Assembly (NCBI GenBank): GCA_034659475.1
Contig: JAYEHK010000114.1
Coordinates: 1 to 13,355, forward strand
Source of the DNA: JAYEHK01 sp034659475
GTDB taxonomy: Bacteria > Bacillota > Syntrophomonadia > Syntrophomonadales > Syntrophomonadaceae
DNA length: 13,355 bases
Direction: 5' to 3'
Both the position numbers and the translations under genes were made by a program. Below the pieces are notes generated by a model. The model did no database searches, was not told the origin of the DNA, and saw only the letters and a program-made list of their open reading frames with translations. The number at the start of each line of letters is the position of its first letter. The stretch's first letter is position 1. Below, one piece after another: positions 1 to 6,702 of this stretch.

Positions 1-33
1 ATTACCTATGATAGGGAAGGGAGGGCAATGTGA
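1..33 (+). CDS. Possible 3' end of an upstream gene (partial)
   Basis: Frame 1 is open from the window edge to a TGA at 31-33, giving ten codons (ITYDREGRAM) before the stop. The TGA shares its last base with the ATG at 33, the TGATG arrangement typical of translationally coupled genes in one operon. In comparable loci a small NuoE-like [2Fe-2S] subunit often precedes the NuoF-like gene, so nuoE is the natural guess. Ten residues cannot identify a family, and the stretch could also be untranslated leader. Confidence 0.35.
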   Translation: MTYDREGRAM

Positions 34-1253
34 TGGCTGAGGAGAGACGCGTACTATTAGAATATTCGGACCGAATTAACCCTGCAAGTGCAGAGGATTA
101 TGTTCAGGTCGGCGGATATAAAGGGCTGGAAAGAGCCCGTAAAATGGAAAACAATGATTTAATTCAGGAAGTGAAAAGTTCTGGGTTAAGAGGACGTGGA
201 GGCGCAGGATTTAATGCAGGAATGAAGTGGAGTTTTGTACCTCGTAATGCGAAAGAAAAATTTGTTGTTTGCAATCTGGATGAGGGAGAACCAGGAACTT
301 ACAAAGATCGAATAATCTGTGAGAAAAATGCCCAGGCATTGTTGGAAGGGATGGCTATCTGTGGTGTAGCTATTGGATCAAAACAGGGATATATCTACTG
401 CAGAGGAGAATATCCATTTGTTGTTAAGCTCCTTCAAAAAGCGATTCAAAGTGCAAAGGAAATTGGGGTTCTTGAGGACTTTGATATTGAAGTCCGAATG
501 GGAGCCGGAGCTTATGTCTGTGGAGAAGAGACTGCCTTAATCGAATCCCTTGAAGGGCATCGGGGAGAACCTCGATTCAAGCCGCCTTTTCCAGGTGTAG
601 AGGGACTGTGGGGTATGCCTACGGTTGTCAATAATGTGGAAACCTTTGCATGTTTGCCTTATATCTTATCTAATGGGGCCGATTGGTTTGCAAGTATTGG
701 TGCCCCCAAATACCCCGGAACAAAAATTGTAACCCTGATCGGTGATATTAATCACTCAGGTTTTTTTGAAGTGCCGACTGATTATCTCCTCCGAGATGTT
801 ATTTATAAACTAGGGGGAGGCGTCAAAGGCGGCAAAAAGTTTAAAGCGGTTCAGGTAGGGGGGACTTCTGGTGCCTTTATTCCTGAACAAAACCTGGATA
901 CACCCATTGATTTTGATTCCATGTCCGGTATTGGAGCTGCGTTGGGTTCAGGGGCAGTATTTGTTTTGGATGAAACCAGAGATATTGTGGATGTCGTAAC
1001 TCGAATCTCTAAATTCTTTGAACATGAGTCGTGTGGTAAATGCAATCCGTGTAGGGAAGGGACATTCCGCTGCCGTGAAATCATGGAGAAAATAAACAGC
1101 GGCAAAGGAAGTCAAAAGGATATAGATAATCTGTTAACCCTTTCGCGGGTTATGCAAAAAACTGCGTTTTGTGGTTTGGGGCAGGCTGCGCCTATTCCCA
1201 TTGAATCAACCATTAAAAACTTTGGCTATGAATATCAAAGAAAACTCATGTGA
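33..1253 (+). CDS. NuoF-like NADH/FMN-binding subunit of formate dehydrogenase
   Basis: This is the flavin subunit that should exchange electrons between NAD(P)H and the iron-sulfur chain of the adjacent formate dehydrogenase in the cytoplasm. The 406-residue product shows the glycine-rich NADH/FMN site (GLRGRGGAGF, residues 51-60), GEPGTYKDR at 85-93, GAGAYVCGEETAL around 157-169, and the [4Fe-4S] ligands Cys334, Cys337, Cys340 and Cys380 (CGKCNPCREG and FCGLGQ). Length is close to E. coli NuoF (about 445). It lacks the N-terminal thioredoxin-like domain and the C-terminal ferredoxin domain of the larger HydB-type homologues. ATG 33 is preferred over GTG 30: AGGGAGG at 18-24 is better spaced from it, and it overlaps the preceding TGA. 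The gene ends 19 bases before fdhA, so the two are almost certainly co-transcribed. A hydrogenase or complex I subunit is the alternative, but the neighbour argues for formate dehydrogenase. Confidence 0.9.
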   Translation: MAEERRVLLEYSDRINPASAEDYVQVGGYKGLERARKMENNDLIQEVKSSGLRGRGGAGFNAGMKWSFVPRNAKEKFVVCNLDEGEPGTYKDRIICEKNAQALLEGMAICGVAIGSKQGYIYCRGEYPFVVKLLQKAIQSAKEIGVLEDFDIEVRMGAGAYVCGEETALIESLEGHRGEPRFKPPFPGVEGLWGMPTVVNNVETFACLPYILSNGADWFASIGAPKYPGTKIVTLIGDINHSGFFEVPTDYLLRDVIYKLGGGVKGGKKFKAVQVGGTSGAFIPEQNLDTPIDFDSMSGIGAALGSGAVFVLDETRDIVDVVTRISKFFEHESCGKCNPCREGTFRCREIMEKINSGKGSQKDIDNLLTLSRVMQKTAFCGLGQAAPIPIESTIKNFGYEYQRKLM

Positions 1254-1256
1254 AGA

Positions 1257-1265
1257 GAGAGGAGG
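1257..1265 (+). promoter_or_regulatory. Ribosome binding site of fdhA
   Basis: A GAGAGGAGG sequence lies immediately after the nuoF-like stop and about 7 bases before ATG 1273. It fixes the start of fdhA there rather than at the in-frame ATGs inside the previous gene. Confidence 0.75.
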
Positions 1266-1272
1266 GACAGTT

Positions 1273-3969
1273 ATGATAAGCCTTACAATAGATGGAAAAG
1301 AGATTCAGGTTTCTAAAGGAACCATGCTTTTAGAGGCCTGTCGTTTAGCCGGTGCAGATATTCCCACGCTCTGTTATGATCCAGATCTTCGGTTGGCAGG
1401 ATCATGCCGGATGTGTGTTGTGGAGTGTCAGGGCCGGCGAAATCTACTGGCTTCCTGTGTAACGCCGTGTGAGAACGGTATGGTGATTAATACGGAGAGT
1501 TCAGACGTAGTGGAAGCCCGCAAGGTTATTCTTGAATTGCTTCTGGCACGTCATAAACTGGAATGTCATACCTGTGAAGCTGATGGGAATTGTAAGTTAC
1601 AGGACTATTGTTATCGATATGGGGTGAAGGATTCCCGTTTTGCAGGAGAAGGACCACATTTCGCTATGGAGGATCCCAATCCCTTCATTGAAAGGGATTA
1701 CGATAAGTGCATCATGTGTACGCGTTGTGTGCGTGCGTGCGAAGAAATCACCGGTGCACGAGCCATTAATGTGAAAGACAGAGGCCATCATGCCAAGATA
1801 TCCACCGTATTTGATGGGAAGTTGGCAGATTCGGATTGCGTATTTTGCGGGCAATGTATTATGGTTTGTCCGGTCGGTGCTCTTACCAGTAAAGTTGCCA
1901 TGGGAAAAGGAAGGCCAGCGCAAACGGAAAAGGTCCTGACCACCTGTACGTACTGTGGAACCGGGTGTACCCTGCAATTAAATGTAAAAGATGACAAAGT
2001 TGTAGGGGTTAGCTCTCTTCGAGATGAAGAATGGAGTCCGGTTAACAAAGGAGCATTATGTGTAAAAGGGCGTTTTGGTTGGGACTTTATTCATTCACCG
2101 GATCGCTTGACGACACCAATGATCCGTGAAAATGGAGAACTGCGTCCTGCCTCTTGGGATGAGGCCCTTGATTTAGCGGTCGAGAAAATGAGTGCAGTGA
2201 AGGAAAACTATGGACCTGATGCGTTGGCGATGTTTTCCTCCGCACGTGCTACCAATGAAGAAAACTATCTTGCCCAGAAGTTTATGAGAGCCGCAATTGG
2301 TACCAATAATGTGGACCATTGCGCACGTCTCTGACACTCTGTTACTGTCGCCGGTCTGGGGGCAGCATTTGGTAGCGGAGCAATGACGAATAGCATCAAT
2401 GAATTGAGAGATGATGCGACCGCTATTTTTCTTATTGGAACGAATACAACTGACAATCATCCGGTTATCGGATATAAGATTAAACATAACATCAGAAAAA
2501 ATGGTGCGAAACTAATTGTGGCCGATCCTCGTAGAATTGAATTTGCAGAAATGGCAGATGTTTATCTGCAGTTTAGACCTGGAACGGATGTAGCATTATT
2601 GAATGCAATCATGAATGTCATTATCAAGGAAGATCTGCTTGATAAAGAGTTTATCAACACGCGAACTGAGGGTTTCGAGGAACTGGCCAAAGTAGTGGAG
2701 AAGTATACGCCTGAATATGTGGCACCAATTACAGGGGTGTTAGCTGAAGATATCAGAAAGGCTGCACACATATATGCAGAAGCTGAAGCAGCAGCGATTT
2801 GCTATGCTATGGGGATTACGCAGCACAGCACAGGAACTGATAATGTAAAATCGTGTTGTAACCTTGCGCTTCTTACAGGTAACCTTGGTAAGCCCGGTAC
2901 GGGGGTAAATCCTCTGCGCGGGCAAAATAATGTTCAGGGTGCCTGTGATATGGGAGCTCTGCCTGTTGTTTATACGGCTTACCAAAAAGTAATTGATGCA
3001 GCCGTTCGGGAAAAACATGAGAAAGCCTGGGGTGTTAAACTACCGGATAAGAACGGCTTAACGCTTACAGCAACAATCAATAAGGCGCATCATGGAGAGG
3101 TAAAGGCATTATATGTACTGGGCGAAAATCCCATGGTAAGTGATCCCGATTTGCAGCATGTTGAGGAGGCTTTTGATAATCTGGATTGTTTAATCGTTCA
3201 GGATATCTTTCTTACAGAGACTGCATTAAAAGCCGATATTGTACTGCCGGGTGTAAGTTTTGCAGAAAAAGAAGGGACTTTTTCCAATACAGAACGTAGA
3301 GTACAGAGGGTGCGGCAGGCAATAACACCACGTGGAAATGCCAGGCAAGACTGGCAGATCCTTTGTGAGCTTTCCACACGCATGGGATACCCAATGAATT
3401 ATTCTTCAGCGGAAGAAATTTTTGAAGAGATTCGTACAGTTACTCCTTCCTATGCTGGAATTACCTACGACAGACTGGAAGGCAAAGGCCTGCACTGGCC
3501 ATGTCCAAATGAGGAACATGCGGGAACCCCCATTCTTCATAAAGACAAATTCAACCGCGGTCTGGGACTGTTCCATGCAATAGAATTTAAAGAAGCGGTC
3601 GAACTTCCAGATGAAGAATATCCGCTTATTCTAACAACAGGCAGGAGTCTTTTCCATTATCACACAGGAACAATGACACGTAGAGCCGTGGGACTGGATT
3701 CTCACAAGCCTGCCAATGAAGTACAAATCAATCCGAAACTGGCGGAGAAAATGGGGATTGTTAATGGGGAAATGGTTCGCTTGGTTACCAGAAGAGGTTC
3801 AATCGAGGTGGCTGCGGCCTTAACAGACATTGTTGAAGAAAATCTACTCTTCACTTATTTCCACTTCAGCGAAGCAGCAGCCAATATGTTGACCAATGCT
3901 GATTCGCTTGATCCTGTTGCAGGAATTCCTGAGTTCAAGGTATCTGCGGTTAGGCTTGAAAAGTTATAA
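1273..3969 (+). CDS. fdhA: Selenocysteine formate dehydrogenase catalytic subunit, NuoG-like N-terminus
   Basis: This is the molybdopterin (Mo or W) subunit that interconverts formate and CO2, predicted cytoplasmic because no signal peptide is seen. The 898-residue product is read through an in-frame TGA at 2332-2334 as selenocysteine 354, in the context VDHCARL-U-H, matching the Sec-His active site of E. coli FdhF. N-terminal order: [2Fe-2S] domain (Cys34, 45, 48, 62); His-ligated [4Fe-4S] (His94, Cys98, 101, 107); two ferredoxin clusters (Cys146/149/152/156 and Cys189/192/195/199); the catalytic-domain [4Fe-4S] (Cys225, 228, 232, 263). The cofactor-binding motif GVNPLRGQNNVQG follows at 544-556, and a dinucleotide-binding domain forms the C-terminus. 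The layout and length resemble, from memory, FdhA of Moorella thermoacetica. It follows the NuoF-like gene, so NAD(P)H is the likely partner. Electron bifurcation with ferredoxin is possible but cannot be read from the sequence. A nonsense mutation is unlikely because a SECIS-like hairpin follows and homology continues in frame. Confidence 0.93.
2332..2365 (+). promoter_or_regulatory. Sec UGA codon and bacterial SECIS hairpin of fdhA
   Basis: The TGA at 2332-2334 is followed, 18 nt later, by GGTCT (2353-2357), the apical loop sequence known from the E. coli fdhF SECIS element at the same distance. The loop closes on two C-G pairs. A G-G mismatch comes next, then a 5-bp stem made of CTGTC (2345-2349) and GGCAG (2361-2365), including one G-U pair. 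This should recruit SelB and Sec-tRNA. The selA, selB and selC genes are not in the window. Confidence 0.85.
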
Positions 3970-3983
3970 TAATTAATTTCAAT

Positions 3984-4021
3984 AAAACAGGCCGGTCACT
4001 TTTGTGATCGGCCTGTTTTTT
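3984..4021 (+). terminator. Rho-independent terminator after fdhA (bidirectional shape)
   Basis: A 16-bp stem is formed by 3984-3999 and 4004-4019, with one G-T wobble and a TTTT loop, followed by a T-tract through 4021. It lies 14 bases after the fdhA stop. On the - strand the same hairpin is followed by TTTTATTG, so it could also stop read-through from the convergent fdhE transcript. Confidence 0.9.
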
Positions 4022-4050
4022 ATGCCTTTCAAAAACACCGGTTAAAAAAA

Positions 4051-4149
4051 TGGTTAATTAGAAAATAGGTTGAGTATAAGCGGAATTATTAGTTGGAAAG
4101 TTGGTTAGTTGGACAGTTGGAACATTGAAGTGGTTAATTAGAAAATAGG
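4051..4149. repeat. 19-bp perfect direct repeat, two copies 80 bp apart
   Basis: TGGTTAATTAGAAAATAGG occurs at 4051-4069 and again at 4131-4149. The copies flank the octamer repeats at 4092-4121. Each matches the octamer array (read as TGGTTAGTTGGAAAGTTGG) at 15 of 19 positions, with three of the four differences being G to A. They look like decayed copies of the same satellite. No coding function is seen. Confidence 0.8.
4092..4121. repeat. Short array of 8-nt GTTGGNNA-type repeats
   Basis: Consecutive units are GTTGGAAA (4092-4099), GTTGGTTA (4100-4107), GTTGGACA (4108-4115) and a partial GTTGGA (4116-4121). The same unit forms a longer array at the right end of the window. It is noncoding, since all sense frames soon meet TAG or other stops. 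Confidence 0.85.
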
Positions 4150-4156
4150 ATTTTTT

Positions 4157-4263
4157 AAACGCAGATTCACGCTAATGTTCGCTGATGAACGCTGATAATT
4201 TTTAAAAATATATAAAACAGCATGTATCAGTGATAATCAGCGTATATCAGCGTTAAATCCGTT
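4157..4263. repeat. Long imperfect inverted repeat with 10-nt period
   Basis: CGCTRAT occurs at 4170, 4180 and 4190 in the left arm. Its complement ATCAGYG occurs at 4226, 4236 and 4246 in the right arm, each in strict 10-nt steps. In one register, 4169-4197 pairs with 4225-4253 at 25 of 29 positions (two of them G-T), around a 27-nt loop. Outer segments 4158-4167 and 4256-4263 extend the pairing with a 2-nt bulge. The element lies in the spacer between convergent operons, 34 bases beyond the fdhE stop. It may be a REP-like or miniature mobile element, or an mRNA 3'-end stabiliser. I see no transposase or clear target duplication. Confidence 0.8.
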
Positions 4264-4296
4264 CCCGTATGCCAGATGTCTCTTATCGTTTTTTTA

Positions 4297-5130
4297 TTAT
4301 TCCGTGTAATCGTGTGATATGTAGCCTTTTTCCTGGGCCAGCAAGTCCAAATAGATGGTTTCCATATTGGCAAGGAATAGGTCGGTTTGCTTGCCCTCCT
4401 GTCTTTCGTCATAGGTTTTCAGATAACCCTTGCACTGTTCACAGATGTATATTCTGTATGCACCATCGTCTTCCACACAAAAATATTTAATTGTTCCGGG
4501 GTCTCCGTTTCCGCAGTGAACGCAGGAAAGATATCGGGTTTCCCACTCCGAAAAACATCTGTCACAGAAGAGAAAGCGGCGACCATCCTCTTTGCGCAGG
4601 CGGCTGAAATGTGACTTGCTTCCGCAAATTGGGCAATAGGCGGGAGAATCCCACACCTCCAAAGATGTATCGATTAAGGCCTCATGATAAGGTTCTGCGA
4701 ATAGTCTCAAGTATGGGCGTAGAGAATGATCGATGGTGAATATAAAAAGTTCAGCAGGGAGATTGTATTGCTTGGAGAATTGGGTCAAATAGGCCTGATC
4801 CTCGTCCAGAAGTTTGCTGATAAGACAATCGAAATCAAAATGTTCTTTTAAGGAATCTATCGTATCTACAGTAGAACCAATGTCTTGTCTGTGCTCTTTT
4901 AAAAACACCAGGAGACCATTGTAAATCTCCTTATAGCTTTCCATATCAACTGTAAAGTTGACAAGATTCAGTAAGGGTTTGTGGTGTGTTGAGAGTAACG
5001 AAACCATATCATGTTTTTCCATGGAAATGGTTTTTTTAAGTTTGATTTGCTGAAGGTTTTGCCAGTTTTCTAATTCCTGATAGAATGCCATATATCCGTC
5101 TGGAAGATGGACTGGAAGTTGTTGGTTCAT
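4297..5130 (-). CDS. fdhE: Formate dehydrogenase accessory protein FdhE
   Basis: This cytoplasmic maturation factor is needed for active formate dehydrogenase and is not part of the final enzyme. FdhE family proteins bind iron through rubredoxin-like CxxC motifs and interact with the catalytic subunit before Tat export. The 277-residue product has a helical, poorly conserved N-terminal half. Four CxxC pairs follow at Cys166/169, 189/192, 203/206 and 230/233, which is the family signature. Hallmark stretches such as YCPICGS, FLFCDRC and CVHCGN are visible. The start at 5130 is supported by GGGAGGG about 5 bases upstream. The gene follows fdnI by 83 bases with a hairpin between them, and is last in the fdnGHI operon. 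It is probably translated at a lower level than the structural subunits if the hairpin acts as a partial terminator. Identification rests on the zinc-finger-like motifs plus context. Confidence 0.9.
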   Translation of the reverse strand: MNQQLPVHLPDGYMAFYQELENWQNLQQIKLKKTISMEKHDMVSLLSTHHKPLLNLVNFTVDMESYKEIYNGLLVFLKEHRQDIGSTVDTIDSLKEHFDFDCLISKLLDEDQAYLTQFSKQYNLPAELFIFTIDHSLRPYLRLFAEPYHEALIDTSLEVWDSPAYCPICGSKSHFSRLRKEDGRRFLFCDRCFSEWETRYLSCVHCGNGDPGTIKYFCVEDDGAYRIYICEQCKGYLKTYDERQEGKQTDLFLANMETIYLDLLAQEKGYISHDYTE

Positions 5131-5182
5131 ATAGACCCTCCCTTAATTTTCAGAAAGTTAAAAATACTTCTCTAACTGTAAA

Positions 5183-5205
5183 GGAAGGGGAATAAATCCC
5201 CTTCC
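5183..5205 (-). terminator. Hairpin between fdnI and fdhE (possible partial terminator)
   Basis: A perfect 9-bp stem (5183-5191 with 5197-5205) has a 5-nt loop and starts 8 bases beyond the fdnI stop. On the - strand it is followed by only TTTAC, a poor U-tract. It is therefore better read as an attenuator or a 3'-end stabiliser that lowers fdhE expression than as a full stop. Confidence 0.6.
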
Positions 5206-5213
5206 AAGATGAA

Positions 5214-5900
5214 TTACTTTTCGGCTGATTCCTTGTCACCATAGGTTTCTTCAAACCAGATGGGGTGGTGGTGTTTTGCCCAATCTTCTCTAACCGTACC
5301 TTTCCACATGCCCCAGAAGGATTCGCCGGAGCCTGGATGGAAAGAGCCTAGATAACCATGCATACAGACCATAAACGTAGCCAGAACCATGGCGATATCA
5401 TGGATAGGGTAGGCAACACGTACGATGCCTGGGGCGAAAATCGCCGGAAACCACATGATGTATCCACTTAATACCAGTAAAATTACACATGAAGGTGTCA
5501 ACATAGAGTTGCCCTTTTCCCCCCCATTAAAACGGGTTTGGGGTGGCATTTTTACATCAAAGCCAAGAAAGTCAAAGGGGAATTTCATGACAAAGATGAT
5601 GTCGTTCTTTCCGAACCGCAACAGATCTTTGATCCAGCTAATAATGCCTTTGAAATCAAATAATACAAAAAGAATTAGGAGAAGGGTCAGTGCGACAGCT
5701 GCAATACGATGAACCAGACCGGCTCCAGCGTACCCACCAAAAATGGCTGCTAACCAATTCACCCCATCCAGGAATAAGACCAGACCGGTAAAAAGACATA
5801 GCAGGAAGGTGACAGTATGTCCCCAGTGGGTAATACGAGCCACTGGATTAAATCGTTCCACTCGCTTAACGTCTTCTTGATATTCAGGAATCCACTGCAT
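5214..5900 (-). CDS. fdnI: Formate dehydrogenase cytochrome b subunit (gamma)
   Basis: This is the integral membrane subunit that carries two b-type hemes and delivers electrons from the FdnH iron-sulfur clusters to menaquinone. The 228-residue product (E. coli FdnI, 217) has four predicted membrane helices at about 29-47, 62-82, 135-155 and 165-187. Candidate heme ligands are His25 (ARITHWGH), His64 (LVHR), His167 (IHD) and His181 (MHGYLG), matching the four family histidines in order. The start ATG overlaps the fdnH stop as TAATG, and GGAGG sits about 9 bases upstream, so translation is coupled. The charged, His-containing C-terminal tail (KHHHP) is typical of the family. The assignment is secure as a formate dehydrogenase-type cytochrome b. 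A hydrogenase cytochrome b is ruled out by the neighbours. Confidence 0.93.
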   Translation of the reverse strand: MQWIPEYQEDVKRVERFNPVARITHWGHTVTFLLCLFTGLVLFLDGVNWLAAIFGGYAGAGLVHRIAAVALTLLLILFVLFDFKGIISWIKDLLRFGKNDIIFVMKFPFDFLGFDVKMPPQTRFNGGEKGNSMLTPSCVILLVLSGYIMWFPAIFAPGIVRVAYPIHDIAMVLATFMVCMHGYLGSFHPGSGESFWGMWKGTVREDWAKHHHPIWFEETYGDKESAEK

Positions 5901-6700
5901 TATTCATGACCTCCTTCCCCATGCTCATCGTGTTTGTTGGCCAAAATGCGGGTGCTAACAAAGCTGAAGGCTGAACCGGCTAATGCCAGTGGGATGAGCC
6001 AGCCGAAATAAGGCTGAACCCAATTCTGCCAGAAAGTAATGTTTTTGGGAACATGTGGATCAACCGGAAGATCAAATTTGTCAGGTGTATCCGTTAATAC
6101 ATAAAGCTTGTTAAGTCCCCCCAGCTCTAGTTTGCCGTATATGGTTGCTCTCGGAAAACCATTTGCGCGCAGAACCTTAACTCTATCTTCAGCAACTTCT
6201 ATAAGATGATCGCGTTCTCCAAACTGCAGTGCACCGGTTGGACAGGTACGTGCGCAGGCGGGTTCCATACCTTGTTCAACCCGTTCATAGCACAGGGTGC
6301 ATTTTGTTACGACATCTTCGCGCGCCCGGTATTTTGGAATCTGAAAGGGACAGGCATACACACAATACTGACAGCCGATACACTTGTCATAGTCTTTGAT
6401 GACTGCACCCCAATCACGGATACTGATGGCTCCACGAGGGCAGGCATGCATACAGGCTGGATCAAAACAGTGCATGCACTGATACTTCAGAAAATTCCAC
6501 TGTATTCCTTCAACAGGGTCTTCATGTTCAATAAAACGTACGATCGTAAATGTGTCTCCGTTGGTGTCTTCGTGGGTTTGATAATTACCTTTAAAAGGTT
6601 CAATGACAGCTGGCAATTGATTCCAGTCCTTGCATGCGACCTGGCAGGCACGGCAGGCTGTACATTTACTGACATCGTACAAATTAGTCATTCTTGCCAT
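5900..6700 (-). CDS. fdnH: Formate dehydrogenase iron-sulfur subunit (beta), membrane-anchored
   Basis: This is the electron-transfer subunit between the catalytic FdnG and cytochrome b FdnI. The 266-residue product carries sixteen cysteines for four [4Fe-4S] clusters: Cys13/16/19/23, 75/78/83/87, 107/110/113/117 and 134/137/149/153. One C-terminal membrane helix runs at about 231-252 with a His/Glu-rich tail after it, as in E. coli FdnH (294 residues). The start at ATG 6700 is chosen because GGAGGG, lying inside the last codons of fdnG, is about 8 bases upstream. The longer reading frame to 6730 would overlap fdnG and lacks a site. The start lies two bases after the fdnG stop (TAAGAATG), so the genes are tightly coupled. 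The protein has no Tat signal of its own and should be carried out with FdnG. Confidence 0.94.
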   Translation of the reverse strand: MARMTNLYDVSKCTACRACQVACKDWNQLPAVIEPFKGNYQTHEDTNGDTFTIVRFIEHEDPVEGIQWNFLKYQCMHCFDPACMHACPRGAISIRDWGAVIKDYDKCIGCQYCVYACPFQIPKYRAREDVVTKCTLCYERVEQGMEPACARTCPTGALQFGERDHLIEVAEDRVKVLRANGFPRATIYGKLELGGLNKLYVLTDTPDKFDLPVDPHVPKNITFWQNWVQPYFGWLIPLALAGSAFSFVSTRILANKHDEHGEGGHE

Positions 6701-6702
6701 TC

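Noticed and set aside
2332..2334. In-frame stop in fdhA as a pseudogene or frameshift mark
   Set aside because: The codon falls exactly at the Sec active-site position of formate dehydrogenases, and a SECIS-like hairpin follows at the canonical distance. The rest of the frame is intact.
4269..4614. Small + strand open frames opposite fdhE
   Set aside because: They are antisense shadows of the CxxC-rich fdhE coding region, with no ribosome sites or recognisable domains.
5155..5182. Separate promoter for fdhE (TTTACA at 5182-5177 on the - strand)
   Set aside because: The -35-like sequence is good, but no acceptable -10 occurs 16-18 nt downstream.
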